A stretch of 64,000 bases of DNA, taken from NCBI RefSeq assembly GCF_026342355.1, contig NZ_JAPEMV010000003.1:496001-560000 (forward strand). Reading direction: 5' to 3'. The notes under the pieces were generated by a model. That model ran no database searches. It was not told where the DNA came from and saw nothing but the letters and a program-made list of their open reading frames with translations. Below are positions 40,483-48,724 of the stretch, piece by piece. The position numbers and the translations under genes are program-made. Source of the DNA: Streptomyces sp. NBC_00249. GTDB lineage: Bacteria; Actinomycetota; Actinomycetes; Streptomycetales; Streptomycetaceae. The stretch's first letter is position 1, and each line of letters opens with the position of its first letter.

Positions 40483-41475
40483 TCAGGCCGGCTGGGTGCG
40501 GAAACGGCGCCGGTAGGCGGCGGGCGTGGTGGCGAGCTGCCGCCGGAACGCCCGGTGCAGGGTCTCGGCCGAGCCGAGCCCGGCCGCCACCGCGACGTGC
40601 TCCAGCGGGTCGTCGCCGGTCTCCAGCAGCCGCCGGGCCACCTCGACCCGCGCGGCTTCGACGTAGGCGGCGGGACTGGCGCCCGTCTCCTGTTTGAAGA
40701 CGCGGGCGAAGTGCCGCTCGCTCAGGCACATCCGGGCGGCGAGGACCTCGGCCGACAGGTCCTCGTCGAGGTGGTCGGCGATCCACAGGCGCAGCGCGTC
40801 GATGTCGCGCCGGGCCGACGCGGGCCGGCTGAGCGGTACGGAGAACTGGCTCTGCCCGCCCTGCCGCTTGAGGTACATCACCAGCTGCCGCGCCACCGCC
40901 AGTGCGACGTCCTCGCCCAGGTCCTCGGCCACCAGGGCGAGCGCGAGGTCCAGGCAGGCGCTGATCCCGGCGCCCGTCCACAGCCGGCCGCGGTCGGTGC
41001 GGACGAAGATCGGGTCCGGGTCGACGGTGACGGCCGGATGGTCGGCGGCGAGCTGGGCGGCGGTCGACCAGTGGGTGGTCGCCGTCCTCCCGTCCAGCAG
41101 CCCGGCGGCCGCCAGCACGTGCGCCCCCACGCACACCGACGCCACCCGCCGGGCGTGCGGGGCGGTCTGCTCCACCCACGCCACGACCCGGGGGTCGACC
41201 AGGGCCACGGGGCCGTCGTCGGTCATCTCGACCGCGCCGGGCACCAGCAGGGTGTCCACCTGCCCGCCGACCTCGTCGAAGGCCAGATCGGCCAGCAGGC
41301 GCACACCGGCCGAGGTCCGCACCTCACCGGAGGCCGGCCCGGCGAGCCGGACCTCGTAGCCGGCGCGGCCGCCGGTCTCGCGGTTGGCCAGCGCGAAGAC
41401 CTCGGCCGGGCCGGTGACGTCGAGGAGGTCGACATCGGGGAAGACCGCGATGACGACACGGTGCGGAAGGGGCAT
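40483..41475 (-). CDS. GlxA-type transcriptional regulator (DJ-1/PfpI plus AraC HTH)
   Basis: A 330-aa regulator. The N-terminal DJ-1/PfpI-like domain (about 1-190) begins HRVVIAVFPDVDLLDVTGPAEVFALA and contains the nucleophile-elbow-like VCVGAHVLAAAGLLDGR. The C-terminal AraC double HTH (about 220-325) shows LSERHFARVFKQETGASPAAYV and GLGSAETLHRAFRRQL. These regulators often respond to amines or amides; the isochorismatase gene downstream is the natural target. The regulator is first in the operon. Confidence 0.92.
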   Translation of the reverse strand: MPLPHRVVIAVFPDVDLLDVTGPAEVFALANRETGGRAGYEVRLAGPASGEVRTSAGVRLLADLAFDEVGGQVDTLLVPGAVEMTDDGPVALVDPRVVAWVEQTAPHARRVASVCVGAHVLAAAGLLDGRTATTHWSTAAQLAADHPAVTVDPDPIFVRTDRGRLWTGAGISACLDLALALVAEDLGEDVALAVARQLVMYLKRQGGQSQFSVPLSRPASARRDIDALRLWIADHLDEDLSAEVLAARMCLSERHFARVFKQETGASPAAYVEAARVEVARRLLETGDDPLEHVAVAAGLGSAETLHRAFRRQLATTPAAYRRRFRTQPA

Positions 41476-41629
41476 GCCCCCATCCTGGGCGCCGCCACCG
41501 ATGACCGCAATGACGGCTGACTGTCACATCCGGACACGCGGACATCCGGATCCGCGGCCCGGGCGTCGCCGCCGCGGCGCCCGCCGATAGGCTCGGCGGC
41601 GGGAATTTCCTACACCGGTTCGGGGGGAC

Positions 41630-41908
41630 ATGACGGTGCGCAGGCGCAAACAGGCCCTGTGGGCCGCCGTCACAGCGGCCGTCGCGGTCGTGTGCGCGGC
41701 CGCCGCCGTGGACCGGACGCTCGCCGACTACGACGACAGGGCGAAGCGGGGCGGTGCGTGGGTCTTCACCACCTACGGGCGCGAACCGGCCGTCGAGCTC
41801 TCGTTCAAGGAGGGCCGCCGGCCCGCCGGCGACGCCCTCGTCGCCCTCCACGACAGCCTGCGCGGCCTCACCCGGAAGTCCAAGTGCCTGGCACTCAGCG
41901 ACACATGA
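41630..41908 (+). CDS. Small membrane-anchored protein, 92 aa
   Basis: A single N-terminal membrane helix (KQALWAAVTAAVAVVCAAAAV) followed by a polar domain of about 60 residues with a single Cys near the end (KSKCLALSDT). GGGGGG lies before ATG 41630. It might be exported or stay anchored with its domain outside. No family recognised. It is divergent from the regulator gene and convergent with the next minus-strand gene. Confidence 0.7.
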   Translation: MTVRRRKQALWAAVTAAVAVVCAAAAVDRTLADYDDRAKRGGAWVFTTYGREPAVELSFKEGRRPAGDALVALHDSLRGLTRKSKCLALSDT

Positions 41909-41926
41909 CGCGGCCGGCGGGAGCGA

Positions 41927-41967
41927 CGCGGCGGCCCGGGCGGGATCACCCCTCCTGGGCCGCCGCG
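41927..41967. terminator. Bidirectional terminator hairpin
   Basis: CGCGGCGGCCC and GGGCCGCCGCG make a perfect 11-bp stem with a 19-nt loop. It lies between the convergent genes and runs into the end of the minus-strand one. Confidence 0.6.
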
Positions 41968-42152
41968 AGCAGGTCCCGCGCCCGGCGCTCCATCAGCACC
42001 GGCATGTACGTCCGCACGCGCGCGTAACGGTGCTCGGCGTACGCCGTGGCGACCGCCCGGCGCACCGCCTCCTCGCCCGCGTCGGGATAGTCCCTCAGCA
42101 GCCGCTCGGTCAGGTGCAGGATGGTCAGGGTGTCATCCGGTCCCGCCGTCAT
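41946..42152 (-). CDS. Three-helix-bundle dimerisation domain protein, 68 aa
   Basis: A short protein of helices only: HLTERLLRDYPDAGEEAVRRAVATAY, then ARVRTYMPVLMERRARDLL. This is the pattern of the Streptomyces three-helix bundle dimerisation proteins (R-x-x-Y-P-x-x...ARVR-x-x-x-P-V-L-x-E-R). Their role is unknown; they are often near stress genes. ATG 42152 is chosen (GAGAGG 9 nt upstream); the frame stays open to 42242. It is divergent from the cold-shock gene. Confidence 0.75.
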   Translation of the reverse strand: MTAGPDDTLTILHLTERLLRDYPDAGEEAVRRAVATAYAEHRYARVRTYMPVLMERRARDLLAAAQEG

Positions 42153-42334
42153 CAAGGGCAGCCTCTCGTCGCAGGGTGGGGAGCGCTGGACTCCACTGTG
42201 GACCAGCCCAAGGCACCAGGCCGGTCTTCCCTGCGTCAACACCCCCTCGGTGGCGAACGGAACGGCGCCGGCGAGGGCGGCCGGAAAATCCAGGCAGTGA
42301 TCGTTGCTCTCTGGTGGCCCGCGGTTCCGGCGTG

Positions 42335-42472
42335 TAGCGTCTGCGGCAGCTGTCGTGGTTCGCAGTCCCTGCCCGCGCCCTGGCGTGGGCGTTTTGCTGT
42401 GCAGTGCAGGACCAGGACGATCACCTCCGGGTTCGCGCGGTGCGGACCCGACATCGACTGAGAGGCACCGGC
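42335..42472 (+). promoter_or_regulatory. Promoter and long leader of the cold-shock gene
   Basis: A possible -10 TAGCGT (42335-42340) would leave a leader of about 125 nt before ATG 42473. The stretch from TTGCTGTGCAGTGCAGGACC (42393 on) to ACATCGACTGAGAGGCACC looks like the leader I recall upstream of Streptomyces csp genes, though this is memory, not a check. Cold-shock leaders can change fold with temperature. Bases 42153-42334 hold nothing I can name. Confidence 0.5.
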
Positions 42473-42676
42473 ATGGCCAGCGGAACCGTGAAGTGGTTCA
42501 ACTCCGAAAAGGGCTTCGGCTTCATCGCGCAGGACGGCGGCGGACCGGACGTCTTCGCGCACTACTCCAACATCAACTCCACCGGCTACCGCGAGCTCCA
42601 GGAAGGCCAGGCCGTCACCTTCGACGTCACGCAGGGCCAGAAGGGCCCGCAGGCGGAGAACATCACGGTCGCCTGA
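42473..42676 (+). CDS. Cold-shock protein (CspA family)
   Basis: A 67-aa single OB-fold protein. RNP1 is KGFGFI and RNP2 is DVFAHYS, both complete, within GTVKWFNSEKGFGFIAQDGG. It binds single-stranded RNA and DNA and melts mRNA structure in the cold or during growth changes. Length is exactly that of the family. AGAGG lies 8 nt before ATG 42473. A perfect 13-bp hairpin ends the unit, so it is monocistronic. Confidence 0.97.
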   Translation: MASGTVKWFNSEKGFGFIAQDGGGPDVFAHYSNINSTGYRELQEGQAVTFDVTQGQKGPQAENITVA

Positions 42677-42695
42677 CCCGGCGCACGCGTGTCGA

Positions 42696-42726
42696 TCCGC
42701 TCCCGGAGCACAGCTCCGGGAGCGGA
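42696..42726 (+). terminator. Terminator of the cold-shock gene
   Basis: TCCGCTCCCGGAG and CTCCGGGAGCGGA make a perfect 13-bp stem with a CACAG loop 20 nt after the stop codon. Confidence 0.9.
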
Positions 42727-42870
42727 GTCGTATCCCCGCCCCGTCCCGGGCAACGGTCCGCCGTTTGAGACCGCGGAAGCCGGGCAGACGCCTGCTGCCG
42801 CCCTGCGGTACCGAACGCGGGGCGGACCAGACGCGCCCTGGGCGGCGGGCGCGACGGAGGCGAGTGGCGC

Positions 42871-43107
42871 ATGACCGAAGGCGGAATTCCCTACCTCTCC
42901 CGTGCGCGCGTCACGGTGCTCGGCGTGCAACCCGGCGCCCCGCCGTTCCGCATCGTGGAGGTCGACGGTGAAGTCGTGAGCACCGCCAGGTCCATGATCG
43001 ACGTGCTCCTGACCGCCGCGGCGCTCGGCGCCACGATCCACGACCTGGACGACCCGGGCGAGGTCCGGTGGGTCGGCGGCGGCAAGTACCACTGGAGCAC
43101 GCACTGA
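42871..43107 (+). CDS. Small hypothetical protein, 78 aa
   Basis: Begins MTEGGIPYLSRARVTVLG and has beta-rich, then helical segments (MIDVLLTAAALGATIHDLDD) and a Trp-rich end. GGAGG lies 10 nt before ATG 42871. No domain recognised. It is followed 148 bp later by the HATPase gene on the same strand and could be in one unit with it and the P450. Confidence 0.65.
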   Translation: MTEGGIPYLSRARVTVLGVQPGAPPFRIVEVDGEVVSTARSMIDVLLTAAALGATIHDLDDPGEVRWVGGGKYHWSTH

Positions 43108-43255
43108 GACCGGCCCGCGCGGCCCGGCCACCGAGCCGCCGCCGGCGCAGGGCCCCGGTTCGCGACGAGTGAACAGGACAGGACCGGGCAGGAGCGCGGG
43201 AGCAAGCGCTGCGTCCCGCACGCAGCGGACACGAGGCTCATGGAGAGCCGGTGCC

Positions 43256-43690
43256 ATGCACTTCCACCCGACCCCGACCCTGACCCCGCACCTGCACGTG
43301 GACCTGGACGGCAGTGCCGCGGCGGCCGACGCCCGCCATGCCGCCCGCAGCTTCCTCGCCCCGTCCGCGCACGGGCAGCCCGCGGTACCGCCCGTCGCCC
43401 TGGACGCGACCCTGCTGGTGATCAGCGAGCTCGTCACCAACGCCGTCCGCCACACCGCCGGAGGCTGCGCCCTGGACCTCCAGGTGCGGCCCGACGGCGT
43501 CGACGTCGACGTCACGGACACCAGCAACGCCGATCCACGGCCCCGGCCGCCGGACCGCCGCGGCGAGGGCGGATGGGGATGGCACCTGGTCAACCGGCTC
43601 GGGACCGACGTGGAGATCCGCCACCACGCGGTGCGGGGCGGCAAGACCATCCACGTCCACGTCCCGCATGCGAGCCCCCGGGCCGGGTAG
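43256..43690 (+). CDS. RsbW-like ATP-binding (HATPase) regulatory protein
   Basis: A 144-aa GHKL-ATPase of the anti-sigma/RsbW type. The N box is ISELVTNAVRHT, the G1 region DVTDTSN and the G2 box GGWGWHLV. No kinase phosphoacceptor is present. Streptomyces has many such stand-alone proteins, which bind sigma factors or their antagonists. ATG 43256 was chosen over upstream starts (GGAG 10 nt before). It ends 9 nt before the P450 start, so the two are probably co-expressed, an unusual pair. Confidence 0.88.
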   Translation: MHFHPTPTLTPHLHVDLDGSAAAADARHAARSFLAPSAHGQPAVPPVALDATLLVISELVTNAVRHTAGGCALDLQVRPDGVDVDVTDTSNADPRPRPPDRRGEGGWGWHLVNRLGTDVEIRHHAVRGGKTIHVHVPHASPRAG

Positions 43691-43699
43691 GCGCCCGGC

Positions 43700-44968
43700 A
43701 TGTCCGCTCTGCTCGTCGACAGCACCCTGTCCCTCCTCACCCACGGCTACGCCTGGGCACCGGACCTGCGCCGCGCCCACCAGGACGCGCCGCTGGTGCG
43801 CACCCGGCTCATGGGGCGGCCCGCGGTACTGCTGCACGGCCGGGAGGCCGTCGCCTTCTTCTACGACGACAGCCGGGTCCAGCGGCACGACGCCGTGCCG
43901 GCCCCGGTGATCGACACCCTCTTCGGCAGGGGAGCCGTGCACACCCTGGACGGCGAACGCCACCGGGTGCGCAAGCAGCTCCTGGTGTCGCTGCTCATGT
44001 CGCCGGTGGACGTCGGCGGCCTGACCGCCCGGGTGGACACCGGCTGGCGCGAGGCGCTGCCCGGATGGGAGGACCGCAGGGTGGTGCTCTTCGACGAGGT
44101 GGCCACCCTGCTCGCGGGAGCCGTCTGCGACTGGGTGGGCCTTCCGGTCCCGGAGGAGGCCGCCCGGGAGATCGGCCAGGACTGCGTGGCCATGGTGGAC
44201 GGCTTCGCCACCGCCGGGCCGCGGCACCTACGGGCCCGCCGCGCCCGGCACCGCCAGGAACAGGCCCTCATGGCCGCCGTCACCCGCGTCCGCGCCGACC
44301 ACCCGCACCTGACCTCCGGGACGGTGCTGGAGACGGTCGCCCTGCACCGTGAACCGGACGGCACCCTCCTCGAACCGCACACGGCCGCCGTCGAACTCCT
44401 GAACGTCATCCGTCCCACCGTCGCCGTCACCTGGTTCGTCACCTTCGCCGCGCACGCCCTCCACCGCCACCCCGGCCAGCGTGACGTGCTGCGCACCGAC
44501 GACCCGGCCCACGCCCGCGCGTTCGCCCACGAAGTCCGCCGCTTCTACCCCTTCGTACCGTTCGTCGCGGGGGTGGCCGCACACGACCTGGTCTTCGCCG
44601 GTGACCACGTCCCGGCCGGCACGCTCCTCCTCCTCGACGTGTACGGGCACCACCACGACCCCGCGCTGTGGGAACAGCCGTACCACTTCGCCCCCGGACG
44701 CTTCCTGGGCCACGACCCCGAGCCCGGCGCACTGATCCCCCAGGGCGCCGGCGACCCCCGGACCGGCCACCGGTGCCCGGGCGAGGACATCACCCTGTCC
44801 CTGCTCACCACACTCGCGCCGGCCCTCGCCCACCTGGACTTCGCCGTACCGCACCAGGACCTGACCATCCCGCTGAGCCGGATCCCCACCCGCCCGCGCA
44901 GCGGGTTCGCCATCGAAACCGCATCCCGGTCGAGGAGCCGTCCGCACGGCTCGACGCGGACGCGCTGA
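43700..44968 (+). CDS. CYP152-type cytochrome P450 (fatty acid peroxygenase / decarboxylase candidate)
   Basis: A 422-aa soluble P450. The heme loop is GHRCPGE (Cys359). It lacks the usual I-helix acid-alcohol pair and instead has NVIRPTVAV (Arg238-Pro239), the carboxylate-binding Arg of CYP152 enzymes such as P450 BSbeta, SPalpha and OleT. HEVRRFYPFVPF and PQGAGDPRTGHRC also match that family. These enzymes use H2O2 on fatty acids. At the position equivalent to Gln85 in hydroxylating members it has His81 (GAVHTLDG), as in the alkene-forming OleT. The C terminus ends in a short basic tail. Confidence 0.9.
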   Translation: MSALLVDSTLSLLTHGYAWAPDLRRAHQDAPLVRTRLMGRPAVLLHGREAVAFFYDDSRVQRHDAVPAPVIDTLFGRGAVHTLDGERHRVRKQLLVSLLMSPVDVGGLTARVDTGWREALPGWEDRRVVLFDEVATLLAGAVCDWVGLPVPEEAAREIGQDCVAMVDGFATAGPRHLRARRARHRQEQALMAAVTRVRADHPHLTSGTVLETVALHREPDGTLLEPHTAAVELLNVIRPTVAVTWFVTFAAHALHRHPGQRDVLRTDDPAHARAFAHEVRRFYPFVPFVAGVAAHDLVFAGDHVPAGTLLLLDVYGHHHDPALWEQPYHFAPGRFLGHDPEPGALIPQGAGDPRTGHRCPGEDITLSLLTTLAPALAHLDFAVPHQDLTIPLSRIPTRPRSGFAIETASRSRSRPHGSTRTR

Positions 44969-45035
44969 CGGGTCAGGCCGCCGTCACGTCCCGCACCTTC
45001 ATGTGCGCGGTCCAGCCCACGGAGGGGGCCAAGGG

Positions 45036-46652
45036 TCAGGGCGACTCCTGGAGGTAGGCGGCGATCAGGGCGAGGTCGTTCGCGATGCCCACCACCTCCT
45101 CGGGGTTCTCGGTGGGTGTGGAGGCGCCGTTGACGCCCGCGAAGAAGGTGTCGAAGCGGCCTCCGCCCTTGTCGAGGTAGCCGGCGATCGTGATCGCGCC
45201 GACGGACAGGCGGTCGTTGAGGGCGTCCCCTCCGACGGCCGCGCCGGTCTTGCCGAACACCTTCCCGCGCGCCGGGCAGCTGCGGCAGTTCTCCGCCAGC
45301 AGACCGTCGACGCCGAGGATGGGCAGTGCCTCCCGGAACAGCCGCGCGTCAGGGCTGCGCTGCCAGAAGGCCAGCATCTGCACCAGCGCCCGCGGCGTGG
45401 CGCGGTCGGCGGGGTTGCCGCCCCGGCCGTCCATGAGTTCCGCCTGCTCGCGGTCGACGCCCGCCCGGTCCAGGAAGGCGGCGAGCACCGGGAATCCGTC
45501 CTCGCAACCGTCGCTGCCGGCGCTGACCGCCATCAGGCAGATGCCGAGGTTGGCACCCAGGTTGTGGCTGACCTTGAGGATCAGCTTGGCGTACTGGGCG
45601 AAGGGCGGTGAAGTGTACTCGGCCACCCGCGCCCGGCCCGCGTAGTCGCGCGGCAGCCGGCCCGTCGGGTTGGGGCCCGTGGGGTCGGCGGTGACCCGCA
45701 CCCCGGCCCGTCCGAGCGCCTCGATCAGCGCCGTACGGCCGAAGGCCGCCGGGTCGGTGACCGGCGAGGTGCGCAGCAGGGGTGCGGCGTCCGCGGCGAT
45801 CGTTCCCGACAGCCGGATACGGGTGCCGCCTTCGGTGGCCGTCACCGTGACCGCGGTCGGCTTCCCGGCCGCGACCGTCTTCACCGTGGACGTGACCTCG
45901 TACGGGGCGACCCGCGGCCGCCACAGCAGCCGGGCGTCCGCACCGGCCCGGTCCCCGGGGGTGGTCAGCAGGTCGATGAGGTTGTCGTTGACGATCAGCG
46001 GCGTCGGGGTGGGGTCGAGAACCGGATCGGGGGCGAAGAGCCGGCTGTCGACGACCACGTCGCCGTCGACGCGGGTGATGCCCGAGTCGCGGACCTGCCG
46101 GGCGAGCCGGTCGATCCCGGCGAGGGGGTTCTCCGGGGTGAGGGTCGCGCCGGGGAAGTCGTTGGCGTAGGTGTGGTCGAGGTCGGTGTACGCGACCGTA
46201 CCGTCGGGGCGCGTCCTGCCGCCCATGGTGAGGTCGCCCTGCGCGACGAGGTCGAGGTCCCCGGTCAGCGTCGCGCCGCTGCGCTCGCCGACCGCGTACA
46301 CGGGCGTCACGAAGCGGTGGTCCGAGCCGAGGGTCTGCCACGGGCCCGAGACGCTGAGCAGCTTGGCGGTGGACCCGGGGATGAAGAACTCCCCGGCGGA
46401 CAGGCTGCGCACCACGCGCCCGCCGTCCGGCTGCGTCTGCAGCAGCCCCCACCGCGCATGGCGGTACTCGGGCTTGCGCATGATCTCCACGATGCGCGGG
46501 TCGAGTCCGCCCAGGCCGGTGTCCCCGTCACCGGACGGCGAGGGACCTGCTCCGGCGGCCGTACCGGAGGCGAGCGCGGTGAACAGCAGGGCGGCGCAGG
46601 CGGCGGCCGCCGCGCGCCGCAGCGGCGCGGTGTGGACCGGACGACTTCTCAC
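45036..46652 (-). CDS. dacB: D-alanyl-D-alanine carboxypeptidase/endopeptidase, PBP4 type (peptidase S13)
   Basis: A 538-aa exported penicillin-binding protein. After the signal peptide (cleavage near AAG-AGP) come the active-site motifs STAK (Ser94, Lys97), SHN in KVSHNLGANLG and KTG in FGKTGAAVGG, in the right order for class C low-molecular-weight PBPs. The long insert between the first two motifs is typical of S13. It trims D-Ala from peptidoglycan cross-bridges outside the membrane. GTG 46652 has CGGAG 7 nt upstream; the frame remains open to 46727. Confidence 0.93.
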   Translation of the reverse strand: MRSRPVHTAPLRRAAAAACAALLFTALASGTAAGAGPSPSGDGDTGLGGLDPRIVEIMRKPEYRHARWGLLQTQPDGGRVVRSLSAGEFFIPGSTAKLLSVSGPWQTLGSDHRFVTPVYAVGERSGATLTGDLDLVAQGDLTMGGRTRPDGTVAYTDLDHTYANDFPGATLTPENPLAGIDRLARQVRDSGITRVDGDVVVDSRLFAPDPVLDPTPTPLIVNDNLIDLLTTPGDRAGADARLLWRPRVAPYEVTSTVKTVAAGKPTAVTVTATEGGTRIRLSGTIAADAAPLLRTSPVTDPAAFGRTALIEALGRAGVRVTADPTGPNPTGRLPRDYAGRARVAEYTSPPFAQYAKLILKVSHNLGANLGICLMAVSAGSDGCEDGFPVLAAFLDRAGVDREQAELMDGRGGNPADRATPRALVQMLAFWQRSPDARLFREALPILGVDGLLAENCRSCPARGKVFGKTGAAVGGDALNDRLSVGAITIAGYLDKGGGRFDTFFAGVNGASTPTENPEEVVGIANDLALIAAYLQESP

Positions 46653-46894
46653 AGCGCGCTCCGTTCGTCGCGGCTGTCTGCTCCCGAGGCCTGGGAACAG
46701 CGTGGCACGACCGGATTCCGTACGCATGTCACCCGATACCGCTCATGTCCCGCGGCCGGTGCGTCCGGGGCCCGCGCACGGTCGCGCCGGGGGCGCGGCG
46801 GGTGTCCGCGAGCGCTCCCGAACCGCTGTTATGGTGACGTGCGCTCGTCAAAACGGGCCTTCTCATCCACTGATTACGTCAACGGGGTTTGAAC

Positions 46895-47419
46895 GTGAAG
46901 CTTCGCCATGTCCGCGCGGTCGCCGTCTTCGGTATCGCCATCGTCGCCCTCACCGGAGCCCGTGGATCCCACGGCGGCAGCTGCGGGGGCAGCAGCCACA
47001 GCTCCGGGTCGGGCTCCAGCAGCTCCAGCGGCGGCACCAGCGGCGGCAGCAATGACAGCAGTAGCAGCAGCACCTCGGGCGGTGTCTCCGTCCCCGGCGG
47101 TTCCAGCAGCAGGGACAAGGCCGAGCGCGACATCCGGATCGACGGGTGCAAGCTGGACGCCTCGGGCAAGAACCTCGTCGCCAAGCTGACCGTCACCAAC
47201 AGCGGCTCCCTGGACTACAAGTACAACATCACGATGAAGTTCCGTGGTGACGCCGCCTCCACCGCCGCGGCGAACCCGGCCCAGGCCCAGGTGTCGGCCC
47301 TCACCGTGAAGGCGGGTGCCTCCCAGCAGACCGAGGCCACGACGCCGTACACCGGCAAGGGCAACGGCAGCGAGTACAAGGAGTGCGTCGTCGTCAGCGC
47401 CTCGAAGAGCTCCCTCTGA
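46895..47419 (+). CDS. Ser-rich secreted protein
   Basis: A 174-aa exported protein. The signal peptide (KLRHVRAVAVFGIAIVALTGA) is followed by a Ser/Gly linker of about 45 residues (AGC-codon repeats) that may be glycosylated or anchor the protein in the wall. The mature C-terminal domain (about 75-174) is a beta-sandwich-like module with VAKLTVTNSGSLDYKYNITM and two Cys residues. It resembles Streptomyces wall-associated proteins of unknown function. GTG 46895 (GGGG 8 nt upstream) is preferred over TTG 46889. A very strong hairpin terminates the gene. Confidence 0.78.
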   Translation: MKLRHVRAVAVFGIAIVALTGARGSHGGSCGGSSHSSGSGSSSSSGGTSGGSNDSSSSSTSGGVSVPGGSSSRDKAERDIRIDGCKLDASGKNLVAKLTVTNSGSLDYKYNITMKFRGDAASTAAANPAQAQVSALTVKAGASQQTEATTPYTGKGNGSEYKECVVVSASKSSL

Positions 47420-47434
47420 CGGACCGTCCCGTCC

Positions 47435-47509
47435 GACGCGGGCCGAAGCCCCCGTACCCACCCGCCCCGGACCGGGGCAGGGATGGGTACGGGGGCTTCG
47501 GCCCGCGTC
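47435..47509 (+). terminator. 26-bp perfect hairpin terminator
   Basis: Bases 47435-47460 and 47484-47509 are perfect reverse complements (26 bp), and the 23-nt loop holds a further GCCCCGG-A-CCGGGGC mini-stem. It is far longer than needed and would be highly stable. Confidence 0.92.
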
Positions 47510-47596
47510 AGGCGCTTCCCCCTCCCGCGGCACATCCGAGGGTGGAGGAATCGTGATGTCCGCACGGTGCCCCGCCCCGGGCGGCACCATGGGGGC

Positions 47597-48697
47597 ATGG
47601 ATCGTGGGTATGCGGGACCGGGCGGTTCGCGGCCGCTGGTGGTGCGGGTACCGGTGGAGCCGGTGGAAGCGGCGATGGAGGCCGATGCCGTCGACGCCGT
47701 GGCGCGGGCGGGCGATGTCGTGGTGCGCGGCCCGCTGTTCGGGGTCGCGTCCCAGGGCGAGGGCGACGGGCCGCGCTGGCGGGTGGTCCTCGCCGTGACG
47801 GACGGCTGCCCGCAACTGTCCCGCGACGGGCTGAACTCACAGCTGTGGTTCCGCGCGAAGGACCACGCCCGGGACCGGGCCGAGCGGCGCGCCCTGCTCG
47901 CGGCGGTCGCCCGGCTGGAGACCGAGCGCGTCGACGAACTCTCCGTCGACGGGACCAGGTACCGCATCGTACGGGCCGAGGAGTACGCCGCCGCCGGCCC
48001 CGACGGCATGGAACAGCCGCGCCCGACCGACCCGGAGCCGCCCGTCCCCGACTGGAACCGCGGCAGCGGGAGCCCGGCGATCGACGACGGCCTGCTCCTG
48101 GACCCGGGCGCGCCGGTCACCCCCACCCAGGTCGTCGAACAGCTCGCGCTGCGCGGCCTGCGCTACACCGGGGAGCGGTTCCCCGAGGACGTACGGGCCG
48201 ACGCGCGCCGGGCGCTCGACACCCACCCGGACGTCCTGCTGCTGCCCGCGACGTTCACGGTCGTGGAGCGCAGGACGCGCAGCTGGAAGCCGGTCAGCGG
48301 CCCGCACGCGACCGCGCACGACGCCCGCAAGTCGCTGGACTTCGCCCTCACGTGGATGTGGCCCCGGATGCACGGCCACATCCCCCACGACGCCGACCCG
48401 CAGGCCGACGCCCGCACCTGGGCGGCGGGCGGTGCACCGGGCGGCGGGGCCCCGGCCGACCGGCGGGCCGCCCAACTGGCCGCGTACGCCGGGGCCGCCG
48501 ACGCGCTCCGGGCCGGCGGCCGCGTCGACCGGCTGGAGTTCCAGGGCGCCGAGTACCGGATCGCCCGCACCCGCCGCCTGCTGCGCTGGGGCCCCGACGG
48601 CCCGGAGGGCCCCCGCCCGTCCGACGTCAACAGTCAGGACCCGGTCCGCATGCACCCCCTGCTGGACGAGGACGGCCGCATCCTGCCCGAACCCTGA
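47597..48697 (+). CDS. DUF5954-like family protein
   Basis: A 366-aa soluble protein beginning with RPLVVRVPVEPVEAAMEADA. GPLFGVASQGEGDGPRWRV, LLAAVARLETERVDEL and RYRIVRAEEYAA occur in the first half, and VDRLEFQGAEYRIARTRRLLRWG repeats the same pattern in the second half, so it is likely a duplicated domain. I recognise this as a Streptomyces family I know as DUF5954 (number from memory). Function unknown. ATG 47597 has a weak ribosome site. Confidence 0.78.
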   Translation: MDRGYAGPGGSRPLVVRVPVEPVEAAMEADAVDAVARAGDVVVRGPLFGVASQGEGDGPRWRVVLAVTDGCPQLSRDGLNSQLWFRAKDHARDRAERRALLAAVARLETERVDELSVDGTRYRIVRAEEYAAAGPDGMEQPRPTDPEPPVPDWNRGSGSPAIDDGLLLDPGAPVTPTQVVEQLALRGLRYTGERFPEDVRADARRALDTHPDVLLLPATFTVVERRTRSWKPVSGPHATAHDARKSLDFALTWMWPRMHGHIPHDADPQADARTWAAGGAPGGGAPADRRAAQLAAYAGAADALRAGGRVDRLEFQGAEYRIARTRRLLRWGPDGPEGPRPSDVNSQDPVRMHPLLDEDGRILPEP

Positions 48698-48724
48698 GGC
48701 CGGACCGCCGCGCCGCAGGACCCG

